A stretch of DNA of 33,727 bases, taken from NCBI RefSeq assembly GCF_021602025.1, contig NZ_BQHW01000042.1:1-33727 (forward strand). Direction: 5' to 3'. Below the pieces are notes generated by a model. The model was not told the origin of the DNA and did not search any database. It saw only the letters and a list, made by a program, of their open reading frames with translations. This document shows positions 8,991 to 17,002 of this stretch, in pieces. This DNA is from Pseudomonas ceruminis (lineage in GTDB: Bacteria > Pseudomonadota > Gammaproteobacteria > Pseudomonadales > Pseudomonadaceae). Positions within the stretch are counted from its first letter, which is position 1, and each line of letters starts with the position of its first letter. A program made the position numbers and the translations under genes.

Positions 8991-9016
8991 GACCCTGTAA
9001 TTGAACCGGTTCAAAT
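8989..9016 (+). promoter_or_regulatory. Proposed livK-type promoter with operator O2
   Basis: TTGAACCGGTTCAA (9001-9014) is a perfect 14-bp palindrome matching the core of O1. A candidate -35 TTGACC (8989-8994) and weak -10 TCAAAT (9011-9016) are 16 bp apart and would bracket the operator, so repressor binding would occlude polymerase. The operator call is strong; the -10 is tentative. Confidence 0.6.
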
Positions 9017-9052
9017 CCATGCGGCATGGCTGATACACCAGGAGGCAACACA

Positions 9053-10264
9053 ATGAAAATCATGCCCTGGGCCATCAATGGCCTTGCTGCCCTTACCCTG
9101 TCAGTCTCGCTCACCGCACATGCCGATGTGCCAATAGGTGCCCTCTACCCACTCAGCGGAGCCCTCGCACTGCTGGGCGATGAGAGTTTTCGCGGGGTCG
9201 AATTGGCCGTGGAGCAGCGCAATGCCGCTGGCGGCCTCAACGGTGAGCGAATCAAGCTGATCAAGGCCGATGCAGTGGATGCCGCGCAAGCGGTCAGCGC
9301 CGCTCGCCGGCTTACCTCCAGCGACAACGTCGCTGCGGTGTTCGGCAGTTACTCCTCGGCATTGTCTTTCGCCGCCACGCAAGTGACCGAGCTGGCCGGC
9401 ATTCCTTATTTCGAGCTCGGAGCCGTGGCCGACAACATCACCGATCGTGGGCTTCAAAACGTTTATCGCAGCAACCCCACCGCTCGTAATTTCGCCGAAG
9501 GCACCATCACCGCCATCACCCAACTGGTCGCTCCTCAACTGAAGGTTGATGCCAAGAGCCTGAAGATTGCGATCATTCATGAAGACGCGCTGTACGGCAC
9601 GACCATCGCCAACTTCCAGAAAGAGTTGGCGGCCAAGGAAGGCTTGCAAGTGGTGGAGGTGCTGCCCTACTCCGCCAAAGCCGTCGACCTTTCGTCACTT
9701 ATCCTGCGCCTCAAAGGCGCTGGCGCCGATGTTGTGTTGCAAACCTCCTACCAGAACGACACCACCCTGTTCTTCCGACAGATCCGTGAAGCCGGCTTTG
9801 CGCCTAAGGCCATCATCGGTGCCGGTGGAGGCTATTCCATGCAGGACACCGTCAAGGTGGTCGGCGCGCAGAACATCGAAGGCGTACTGGACGTCGATTT
9901 CCCGCAGTTCCAGACCAACGAGGCCGGTGCACCGGGCATCGCTGCCTTCGCCGAAGCCTATCGCGCACGCTACGGCAGCGAGCCGCGCTCAGGCCACAGC
10001 CTGATCAACTATGTCGGCGCCAAGGTATTCCTCGATGCCATGGCCAGCGCCAAATCGCTCGATGCCGAAGACATCCGCGAAGCGGTAAAGACGATCGACA
10101 TTCCGATCGGTCAGACCGCCGCGAACATCGGTGCGAAGTTCGCTGCCAATGGCCAGAACGAGCGCGCACAAACCACCATCATGCAGTGGCAGCAGGGCGT
10201 GCTTAAAACCGTCTATCCCCAAGCCGCCGCCGTTGCCCAGGCCACTCTGGCCAGCCAGCCCTGA
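9053..10264 (+). CDS. ABC transporter periplasmic binding protein, LivK type
   Basis: The 403-residue precursor begins with a signal peptide (positive MKIMPW, hydrophobic core, cleavage after AHA near residue 24). A type I periplasmic binding protein fold follows, starting VPIGALYPLSGALALLG. It should capture a solute in the periplasm for the LivHMGF-like complex encoded next. Such proteins bind branched-chain amino acids but also aromatic or other carboxylates, and the neighbours here favour a catabolic substrate. The ATG at 9053 has AGGAGG 7 bases upstream and so beats the in-frame ATG at 9026. It is the first gene of a rightward operon under the LacI-type operators. Confidence 0.92.
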   Translation: MKIMPWAINGLAALTLSVSLTAHADVPIGALYPLSGALALLGDESFRGVELAVEQRNAAGGLNGERIKLIKADAVDAAQAVSAARRLTSSDNVAAVFGSYSSALSFAATQVTELAGIPYFELGAVADNITDRGLQNVYRSNPTARNFAEGTITAITQLVAPQLKVDAKSLKIAIIHEDALYGTTIANFQKELAAKEGLQVVEVLPYSAKAVDLSSLILRLKGAGADVVLQTSYQNDTTLFFRQIREAGFAPKAIIGAGGGYSMQDTVKVVGAQNIEGVLDVDFPQFQTNEAGAPGIAAFAEAYRARYGSEPRSGHSLINYVGAKVFLDAMASAKSLDAEDIREAVKTIDIPIGQTAANIGAKFAANGQNERAQTTIMQWQQGVLKTVYPQAAAVAQATLASQP

Positions 10265-10328
10265 CCCACACGCTGTACGCAGGCCCGCGTCGTGCTTGTG
10301 GCGCGCCGCCTGCGCATGAGGACCTTTC

Positions 10329-11207
10329 ATGGATATCTTCCTGCAACTTCTGCTGAACGGTGTGTTGCTGGGTGGCACGCTCGCCATCATCAGCATCGGT
10401 CTGACGCTGATTTTTGGCATCGTCCGGGTGGTCAACTTCGCCCATGGCGAGTTCCTGATGATCGGCATGTACGCGGTGTACCTGATGAACGTGCATTTCG
10501 GCCTGCACCCCTACGCCACGGTCATTCCTGCAGTGGCGCTGCTGTTTGTGCTGGGCGCGGGCATGCAGCGCTTCATCATCCAACCCCTATTGGCCGCCGA
10601 AGGGCACATTCAGATCTTCGCCACGGTTGGGGTGTCGATCGCCCTGATGAACGCTGCGCTGATGGTATTCGGTGCCGATGTGCTCACCGTGAGCAATCCG
10701 AGCGGTGTGGGGGCCGGCAGTTTGGCCGTCGGCCCGCTGCGGGCTAACACCGGCCAGTTACTGACGTTCATGGTTTCGCTGGCACTGGTCGGCGGCCTGC
10801 ACTGGTTCCTGCACAACACCTTCCTGGGGCGCGCCGTGCGCGCCACGGCACAGCACCGCAATGCCGCGTTGCTCATGGGGGTGAACGTAAACCGCATCTA
10901 CATCTTCGCCTTTGGCCTGGGCTGCGCCTGCCTGGGGCTGGCGGCGGCGATGATCGCGCCGCAGTACCCGGTGTTTCCGACCTTCGGCACCTTCTTCGTC
11001 CTCACCGCGTTCGTCATCGTGGTGCTAGGTGGACTTGGCAGCCTCTCCGGTGCCTTGGTTGGTTCGTTGCTGATCGGCGTCGTCGACAGCCTGGCTGGCT
11101 ATTACATCGCCCCTGACCTCAAGGAAGTCGTGTACTTCCTGATTTTCCTGGCGATTCTCATTTTCCGCCCCACCGGTCTGTTCGGTGCCGGGCGTGGCTC
11201 AGAATAG
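10329..11207 (+). CDS. Branched-chain-type ABC permease, LivH family
   Basis: This 292-residue inner-membrane protein has about eight hydrophobic segments. It matches LivH: the N-terminal GGTLAIISIGLTLIFGIVRV and NFAHGEFLMIGMY are characteristic, and the GGLGSLSGALVGSLLIG stretch near the C-terminus matches the cytoplasmic coupling region. It forms the transmembrane channel with the LivM-like half of the next gene. It lies 64 bases after the binding protein and 10 bases before the fused livM-livG gene, consistent with one transcript. Confidence 0.92.
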   Translation: MDIFLQLLLNGVLLGGTLAIISIGLTLIFGIVRVVNFAHGEFLMIGMYAVYLMNVHFGLHPYATVIPAVALLFVLGAGMQRFIIQPLLAAEGHIQIFATVGVSIALMNAALMVFGADVLTVSNPSGVGAGSLAVGPLRANTGQLLTFMVSLALVGGLHWFLHNTFLGRAVRATAQHRNAALLMGVNVNRIYIFAFGLGCACLGLAAAMIAPQYPVFPTFGTFFVLTAFVIVVLGGLGSLSGALVGSLLIGVVDSLAGYYIAPDLKEVVYFLIFLAILIFRPTGLFGAGRGSE

Positions 11208-11217
11208 GAGCTAACCG

Positions 11218-12996
11218 ATGAACTTTCTTCATCCGCGCATCTACCTCAGCTTTGCAGCGCTGTCGCTGTTGCTGATCATCCCGTTCTCGGCGGGCTCGAA
11301 CTTTGTCTTCCACCTGTTCATCCTGATCTGCAGCTATGCAGCACTGGCCAGTGCCTGGAACATCGTCGGCGGCTTCGCAGGCCAGCTGTCCCTGGGCCAT
11401 GCGGTGTTCTATGGCACCGGCGCCTACGTCAGCACCCTCCTGCTGCTGCACCTCGGCATGAGCCCGTGGCTCGGCATGCTTGTGGGCGCGGTCGTGTCCA
11501 CCGTGCTGGCCGTAGTTATCAGCTGGCCCTGCTTCCGACTGCGTGGGCCTTTCTTCGCCTTAGCGACCATTGCTGTACTGGAGGTAGTGCGCCTGCTGGT
11601 CATCAATCAGCATGATCTCACCGGCGGCGCTGCGGGCCTGGCCGTGCCTCTGAAGCTGGGGGCGGAGTGGATGCTGTTCCGCGCACGTTGGCCTTACCTG
11701 TTGATCGCATTCGGTTTCCTTGCAATCACCTTGCTGGTTTCGTGGAAAATCAAGCATTCGCGCCTGGGCTATTACCTGATCGCTGTACGCGAGCGCGAGG
11801 ACGCAGCCCAGGCCGTGGGCGTCAACGCAGTCAAGGTCAAACTGATCGCCGTGGCGTTGTCCGCGGCGCTGACCAGCCTGATCGGAAGCTTCCACGCCAT
11901 GTACCTGACCTTCATCGAGCCTGGTGCCATGTTCTCGCTGGAGCTGTCCATCCAGATCGCCATGTTCGCCCTGATTGGAGGCCTTGGGACCTTGTCGGGG
12001 CCTCTGATCGGTACCCTGATCGTGTTGCCGCTGGCAGAGCTTGCACGTGGCTGGCTAGGCGACGCCGGCAGCGGCGTACACGGGCTTGTCTATGGACTGG
12101 TGCTGGTAGCCTTTGTCCTGACAATTCCACAAGGCCTGGTAGGGCGCTTCGGGCAGAGGGTCAGTGCGTGGGTGGACCGGCTACCTGGCGGCAAGCCCAA
12201 CACCGTGCCGCCAGCCGCAGCACGCCCGGTATCCCAGCCGTCGAAGCATACGGGCCAACCGATTCTGGTCGCGGAAAACCTGCACAAGTTTTTCGGCGGG
12301 TTGCACGCGACCAACGACGTGTCGCTGACCCTCAACGAGGGTGAGATCGTGGGTGTGATCGGCCCCAACGGTGCCGGCAAGACCACCGTGTTCAACCAAC
12401 TCTCGGGATTTATCCAGCCCTCCTCGGGCCAGGTGAAGGTACGCACGGCAGCCGGTCAGTGGGTAACGCCGTCCAGCCCTGCGCAGTTCGCCGTGGCCGG
12501 CATTGGCCGTACGTTCCAGATCGTGCAGCCGTTCGCTGACCTGAGCGTGTGCGAGAACATCATGCTCGGCGCATTCATGCACACCCGCGACCCCGTCGAA
12601 GCCCGGCAGATCGCCACCAAGGTTGCCGCCCTCACCGACCTTGGCCCACTGCTCGACACCCGCGCACGCAACCTCACGGTCGGTGGCATGAAACGCCTGG
12701 AAATGGCCCGTGCGTTGGCCACGCGCCCGCGCGTCCTACTGCTGGATGAAGTCATGGCGGGCCTGAACCCCACCGATGTCGGCAAGGCCATCGAGATCAT
12801 CCGCCGTGTGCGTGACACGGGGGTCAGTGTGCTGATGATCGAGCACATCATGCAGGCAACCATGACCTTGTCCGACCGCATCGTGGTGATCAGTACCGGC
12901 GCGGTACTGATGGATGGCGAACCACAAGCTGTGGTGACCAATCCGCAAGTCATCGAAGCTTATCTGGGCAAGGAGTACGACCATGCTGCGGCTTGA
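11218..12996 (+). CDS. Fused LivM permease and LivG ATPase
   Basis: This 592-residue protein joins two usually separate subunits. Residues 1 to about 320 are a LivM-type permease (SAWNIVGGFAGQLSLGHAVF near the start, GGLGTLSGPLIGTL near 250). A 25-residue Pro/Ala-rich linker follows, then a LivG-type ATPase from about 345. The Walker A motif GPNGAGKTT is near 381-389 and the Walker B LLLDEVMAGLNP near 507. The ABC signature, usually LSYGQ or LSGGQ, reads LTVGGMKRLE near 484, a mild deviation. Such fusions are known in this transporter family. AGGAGC precedes the ATG. The livF-like gene overlaps its 3' end by 14 bases. Confidence 0.92.
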   Translation: MNFLHPRIYLSFAALSLLLIIPFSAGSNFVFHLFILICSYAALASAWNIVGGFAGQLSLGHAVFYGTGAYVSTLLLLHLGMSPWLGMLVGAVVSTVLAVVISWPCFRLRGPFFALATIAVLEVVRLLVINQHDLTGGAAGLAVPLKLGAEWMLFRARWPYLLIAFGFLAITLLVSWKIKHSRLGYYLIAVREREDAAQAVGVNAVKVKLIAVALSAALTSLIGSFHAMYLTFIEPGAMFSLELSIQIAMFALIGGLGTLSGPLIGTLIVLPLAELARGWLGDAGSGVHGLVYGLVLVAFVLTIPQGLVGRFGQRVSAWVDRLPGGKPNTVPPAAARPVSQPSKHTGQPILVAENLHKFFGGLHATNDVSLTLNEGEIVGVIGPNGAGKTTVFNQLSGFIQPSSGQVKVRTAAGQWVTPSSPAQFAVAGIGRTFQIVQPFADLSVCENIMLGAFMHTRDPVEARQIATKVAALTDLGPLLDTRARNLTVGGMKRLEMARALATRPRVLLLDEVMAGLNPTDVGKAIEIIRRVRDTGVSVLMIEHIMQATMTLSDRIVVISTGAVLMDGEPQAVVTNPQVIEAYLGKEYDHAAA

Positions 12997-13687
12997 AAAC
13001 ATCCATGCTGGCTATGGCAATACGGAGGTCCTGCGAGGCGTCTCTCTCGAGGTCAAGGCGGGTGAAGTGGTGACCTTGGTAGGCGCGAATGGAGCCGGCA
13101 AGACCACAACACTTCGCAGCCTCTGCGGCCTGATCCGCCCCTCTCTCGGCACGGTCGAATTCGAAGGCCGCCGCCTCGACGGGTGTGCCCCTGACGAGAT
13201 TGTCGCTGCCGGCGTCACGCTGATTCCCGAAGGGCGCCAGTTGTTCCCGTTCATCAGCGTACGCGACAACCTGCTGATGGGAGCCTATAAAAAGGCCGCT
13301 CGGCCTGCGGTCAAGCAACGCCTGGAACAAGTGCTGGAGCTGTTCCCGCGGGTACGTGAGCGATTGGAGCAACATGCCGGTTCACTATCGGGTGGTGAGC
13401 AACAGATGGTCGCCATCGCACGCGGGCTGATGTCTGATCCCAAATTGCTGATTTTCGACGAGCCGTCTCTGGGATTGTCGCCGCTGCTGGTTTCCCAAGT
13501 GTTCGGCATCATCGACAAGATCCTCGCGCTGGGTACCACGGTACTGATCGTCGAGCAGAACATCGTCCATACCCTGCGTGTCGCTCATCGCGGCTACGTG
13601 CTGGAGAACGGCAGCATCACCCTGACAGGCACAGGGCAAGAACTGCTGGAGAATCCCCATGTCAAGCGGGCGTACCTGGGGCTATGA
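12983..13687 (+). CDS. ABC transporter ATPase, LivF family
   Basis: The 234 residues match LivF, the second ATPase of branched-chain-type transporters. Visible are Walker A GANGAGKTT (residues about 34-42), signature LSGGEQQMVAIARGL, Walker B LLIFDEPSLGLSP and the switch histidine after VLIVEQN. It pairs with the LivG half of the fusion to energise uptake. It starts inside the end of the fusion gene (14-base overlap), and its stop overlaps an in-frame ATG of the next, broken gene. All expected motifs are intact. Confidence 0.93.
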   Translation: MLRLENIHAGYGNTEVLRGVSLEVKAGEVVTLVGANGAGKTTTLRSLCGLIRPSLGTVEFEGRRLDGCAPDEIVAAGVTLIPEGRQLFPFISVRDNLLMGAYKKAARPAVKQRLEQVLELFPRVRERLEQHAGSLSGGEQQMVAIARGLMSDPKLLIFDEPSLGLSPLLVSQVFGIIDKILALGTTVLIVEQNIVHTLRVAHRGYVLENGSITLTGTGQELLENPHVKRAYLGL

Positions 13688-13701
13688 AGGAGCGGCAGAC
13701 T

Positions 13702-14501
13702 ATGGAGCAGAAGATGCTGTTGATTGAACACCGCCCAGGAGGCAGTGCTGCTTGCCTGCATCTGACCGAGGCTGACATCCCGACCCCGGCCGCTGACGAA
13801 GTGCTGATCCGGGTTGCGTATGCCGGCGTGAATCGCCCGGACATTTTGCAACGCTCCGGCAGCTATCCGCCCCCTGTTGATGCTTCACCTTACCTGGGCC
13901 TGGAAGTCTCCGGTGAAGTCGTGGCTGTCGGCGCTGGCGTACAGAACGTGCAGGTTGGCACGCACGTCTGTGCACTCACGCCGGGGGGCGGTTATGCCGA
14001 GTACTGTTGTGCACCGGCCGCGCATTGCCTGCGGGTTCCCGTTGGTTACAGGCCTGTCGTAGCGCAGGCGCCAGCAGGGTCATCAACTACCACGAAGAAG
14101 ACTTCGTCGAGGTGATCGACGCCGAAACCGCAGGCAAGGGGGTCAACCTGATCCTCGATATGGTCGGGGGTAGCTACCTGCAACGAAATATCGATGCGCT
14201 GGCCGTGGAAGGCCGGCTTGTGCAAATCGCCTTCCTCGAAGGCAGCCAGGTGGACCTGAACGTCATGCCGATCATGCTCAAGCGCCTGACGTTTACCGGC
14301 TCGACACTTCGCGCCCGACCCAAAGCAGAGAAGGAGGCGATCGCCGACGCTTTGCAGGTCCACGTCTGGCCTCTGCTCGATTCCGGTCTCTGCCTGCCGG
14401 TTATTCACTCTACTTTCCCTCTGTATCAGGCCGCACAAGCTCATGCGCTGATGGAGACCAGTCGTCACATCGGCAAGATAATGTTGGAGATAAACCCATG
14501 A
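13702..14501 (+). pseudogene. Quinone oxidoreductase (zinc-free MDR type), internally deleted
   Basis: The first part (from the ATG at 13702, with AAGGAG 9 bases upstream) encodes about 115 residues of the N-terminal half of a PIG3-type NADPH:quinone oxidoreductase (VRVAYAGVNRPDILQR-like region, YLGLEVSGEV, GGYAEYC). Homology stops after CLRVPVG near 14046. It resumes in another frame at GASRVINYHEEDF near 14070 and runs to HIGKIMLEINP at 14501. The missing segment of roughly 60-75 codons includes the glycine-rich nucleotide-binding motif, so the product cannot be active. The loss is an internal deletion that also shifts the frame, not a single-base error. The SDR gene overlaps the end by ATGA, so the transcript probably continues. 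Confidence 0.82.
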
Positions 14502-15268
14502 TTGCAGGACGTCACAGCGGTAGAAATGTTCTGGTTTCAGGCGCGGCAAGCGGTATCGGCGCGGCTATCGCACAACGCTATTGCGAAGAAGGTGCCCGCG
14601 TTGCGCTACTCGACCTCAACCCGCAAGCCGTGCAAGCACAAGGTGAAGCACTGCGCGCCCAGGGCTTCCACGTTGCCTGGCAAGCTGCAGATGTTGGCGA
14701 CTTTGAACAATGCCAGCATGCCTGTGCGCTGCTGGCTGAGGAAATCGGTCGCGTGGATACGCTCATCAACAATGCGGGAATTTCCCCAAAGCATGAGGGC
14801 AAGCCTGCCCCGATCTGGCAGATGAGCCCAACGGAATGGCAGCAGGTGGTTGCGGTAAATCTGAACGGCGCGTTCAACCTGTCACGTTTGCTTTCGCCCT
14901 CGATGGTCGAGCAACGCTTCGGCCGCATCATCAACATGTCCTCGGTGGCAGGCAGTGCGTACCTACCTTTGGTCGCAGCACACTACAGCGCTACCAAGGC
15001 GGCCATCATTGGCTTTACCCGACACCTGGCCGGAGAACTCGGTGCCTATGGCATCACGGCCAATGCTCTGGCACCTGGGCGCATCGAAACCCCTCTGTTG
15101 AAGACGGTTGCCTCCGCAGCCAATGAAGCAGTGATCGCCGATACGCCGTTGCTCAGGCTGGGGCAGCCGTGTGAGGTCGCCGACGCGGCGTGCTATCTGA
15201 GTGCGCCAGATAGCGCATTTATCACTGGCCAGGTGCTGGATGTGGCAGGTGGCTGGCTTATGCGTTAA
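14498..15268 (+). CDS. SDR-family oxidoreductase
   Basis: This 256-residue classical short-chain dehydrogenase has the cofactor motif GAASGIG (residues about 15-21), NNAG near 90 and the active-site Ser in MSSVAGS. The YSATK tyrosine and lysine and a C-terminal GQVLDVAGG are also present. It resembles FabG-like 3-oxoacyl reductases, but its place as last gene of a transporter operon suggests oxidation of a hydroxyl in the imported compound. Its start overlaps the stop of the broken quinone oxidoreductase (ATGA). Substrate and cofactor preference are unknown. Confidence 0.9.
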   Translation: MIAGRHSGRNVLVSGAASGIGAAIAQRYCEEGARVALLDLNPQAVQAQGEALRAQGFHVAWQAADVGDFEQCQHACALLAEEIGRVDTLINNAGISPKHEGKPAPIWQMSPTEWQQVVAVNLNGAFNLSRLLSPSMVEQRFGRIINMSSVAGSAYLPLVAAHYSATKAAIIGFTRHLAGELGAYGITANALAPGRIETPLLKTVASAANEAVIADTPLLRLGQPCEVADAACYLSAPDSAFITGQVLDVAGGWLMR

Positions 15269-15279
15269 TTACTTTCCAA

Positions 15280-15298
15280 CGCGTTATCAAATAACGCG
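15280..15298. terminator. Inverted repeat between convergent genes
   Basis: CGCGTTAT and ATAACGCG form a perfect 8-bp stem with a 3-nt loop. It lies 12 bases after the SDR stop and 75 bases from the stop of the convergent Lrp-type gene. There is no long T tract, so its strength as a terminator is uncertain. Confidence 0.5.
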
Positions 15299-15373
15299 GG
15301 CTGCCGGCTTCGGTGGCTCGCGGACCTTGTCGGCATCGGCTCAAAACGCCCGCAATAAAATCGAGGCCACAAC

Positions 15374-15838
15374 TTACACCGGCAGTTCGGTAGTGAGCTT
15401 GATCTTTTCCATTGGAACCTCGGTTTTGACATTTTGCACCACGTCCAGGCTTGTCAAATGAGCGATCTGGAAGCGTCGATAAGCCTCCAGGTCTGCTGCC
15501 ACTACTCTAAGCATGAGATCACAATCGCCTGCCATCACGTGGCACTCCACCACTTGCGGTAACTGGCGGACGGCGTTGATGAACTCATCGGTGGTGGCCT
15601 GGTCCTGGCGCTTGAGCCAAACCCGGACGAACAAAGTCAGCCCTAGCGCCACTTTCGCCGGGTCCACCAGCGCCACGTAGCGTTCAATCACGCCAGATTC
15701 CTCCAGCAGGCGGACCCTACGCAGGCATGGCGATGGGGAAAGCCCGACCTGCTTGGCAAGCTCCTGATTTTGCAGGCGACCATCTCTCTGCAGGGCGCTC
15801 AAGATGCGGCGATCGATAGCATCTAGCTTGATTGGCAT
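15374..15838 (-). CDS. Lrp/AsnC-family transcriptional regulator
   Basis: The 154-residue protein has an N-terminal HTH (residues about 5-55, with RLQNQELAKQVGLSPSPCLR) and a C-terminal RAM/AsnC ligand domain, as in Lrp-family feast/famine regulators. It is divergent from azlC-azlD, and BrnQ follows these. This arrangement is widespread, with the Lrp-type protein controlling branched-chain or related amino acid export. A symmetric A/T-rich box (15922-15938) lies in the shared intergenic region. The ligand is inferred to be a branched-chain or other hydrophobic amino acid. Confidence 0.92.
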   Translation of the reverse strand: MPIKLDAIDRRILSALQRDGRLQNQELAKQVGLSPSPCLRRVRLLEESGVIERYVALVDPAKVALGLTLFVRVWLKRQDQATTDEFINAVRQLPQVVECHVMAGDCDLMLRVVAADLEAYRRFQIAHLTSLDVVQNVKTEVPMEKIKLTTELPV

Positions 15839-15921
15839 TGGATTCTCGCTATAGGAAAATTCTGAAACTGGATGCTAAATGCTCATGCTGATCATGCAAT
15901 TACGCAAGCAAATTTCAGCGA

Positions 15922-15938
15922 CAAATTGAAATAATTTG
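15922..15938. promoter_or_regulatory. Lrp-type binding box upstream of azlC
   Basis: CAAATT-GAAAT-AATTTG is a 17-bp inverted repeat with an A/T centre, like Lrp-family sites. It lies 18 bases upstream of the azlC start in the 118-bp divergent region, overlapping the likely core promoter. Autogenous and azlCD control are inferred. Confidence 0.5.
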
Positions 15939-15956
15939 CCTCCAACGGAGGTGCGT

Positions 15957-16676
15957 ATGAATGTCATTGAACCTGCTCTGAGTGATCCCCCAGCCACAAC
16001 ACCCAACGACGATTTGCGCCGCGGAGCAATAGCTGCCGTACCCGTTCTGCTGGGCTTCATTCCCTTTGCCTTGGTGCTCGGCGCCCAGGCATCGCAACGC
16101 AGTCTTGCTGCAGGCGAGGTCGCGCTGATGACCGGCTTGAACTTTGGCGGCGGCTCGGAATTCGCCGCTATCGAGCTCTGGACATCACCTCCGGCAATCC
16201 TGGTGATCGTAGCCATGACCTTGCTGGTCAATAGCCGACACCTGCTGATGGGCGCGACTTTGGCACCCTACCTGCGGGATTTGCCGCTGAGGCAGGCGCT
16301 CGGCGCGTTGTTCTTCATGTGCGATGAGAGCTGGGCCATGGGCCTGGCCGATGCGCGCCGACGCGCAGGCTTCAGCTTGCGCTATTACATGGGCGTTTCG
16401 TTGTGCCTCTGGGGCACTTGGGTCTGCTTTACCACCCTCGGCGCATTGGTAGGGCCGCTGCTGGGCGACCTGCATGGCTACGGCTTCGACATGGCCTTCG
16501 CGGCAGTCTTTCTGGTACTGCTCAAGGGCATGTGGAAAGGTGTGCATGCCGCCCTGCCCTGGCTCTTCAGTCTAATCACTGCAGCACTCTTTTATCTGTT
16601 GATCCCCGGTGGCTGGTATGTGCTGGCTGGCACCGTTGCAGGACTGGTCAGCGCCTACCTGTGGGCCAAACCATGA
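15957..16676 (+). CDS. azlC: AzlC-family branched-chain amino acid exporter, large subunit
   Basis: The 239-residue membrane protein carries the AzlC hallmark region (RRGAIAAVPVLLGFIPFALVLGA) and NSRHLLMGATLAPYL followed by FMCDESWAM. With AzlD it forms an inner-membrane efflux pump for branched-chain amino acids or analogues. A TTG-initiated frame begins at 15936, but GGAGG at 15947-15951 sets the start at the ATG at 15957. Its stop overlaps the azlD start (ATGATGG). Confidence 0.93.
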   Translation: MNVIEPALSDPPATTPNDDLRRGAIAAVPVLLGFIPFALVLGAQASQRSLAAGEVALMTGLNFGGGSEFAAIELWTSPPAILVIVAMTLLVNSRHLLMGATLAPYLRDLPLRQALGALFFMCDESWAMGLADARRRAGFSLRYYMGVSLCLWGTWVCFTTLGALVGPLLGDLHGYGFDMAFAAVFLVLLKGMWKGVHAALPWLFSLITAALFYLLIPGGWYVLAGTVAGLVSAYLWAKP

Positions 16677-16975
16677 TGGATATCACCACCTTGGTCACCA
16701 TCCTTGGGATGGCCGTCGTCACTTACCTGACTCGCATCATGGGTTTTCTGCTGTTGCGTAAACGGGTCATCGGCCCACAGCTCACCCAGGTGCTCGAGGC
16801 AGCCCCCGGTTGTGTGCTGATTGCAGTGATCGCGCCAAAATTCGTCAGTGGACAGCCGTCTGACCTGATTGCCTTGGGCCTCACCCTAGTTGCGGCCACC
16901 CGTTACTCCTTCTTCCCGGTGGTGGTATTCGCCATCGTTGTCACTGCTGCTCTGCGAACGGCCTTGCCGAGCTGA
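16673..16975 (+). CDS. azlD: AzlD-family exporter, small subunit
   Basis: This 100-residue, strongly hydrophobic protein has the AzlD features TYLTRIMGFLLL near the N-terminus and AAPGCVLIAVIAPKF in the middle. It partners AzlC. The ATG at 16673 overlaps the azlC stop; a second ATG follows immediately at 16676 and cannot be excluded. BrnQ begins 27 bases downstream, so export and import genes may share a transcript. Confidence 0.92.
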   Translation: MMDITTLVTILGMAVVTYLTRIMGFLLLRKRVIGPQLTQVLEAAPGCVLIAVIAPKFVSGQPSDLIALGLTLVAATRYSFFPVVVFAIVVTAALRTALPS

Positions 16976-17002
16976 ACGTTCACCTTTCTGAAGAAAATCC
17001 CA

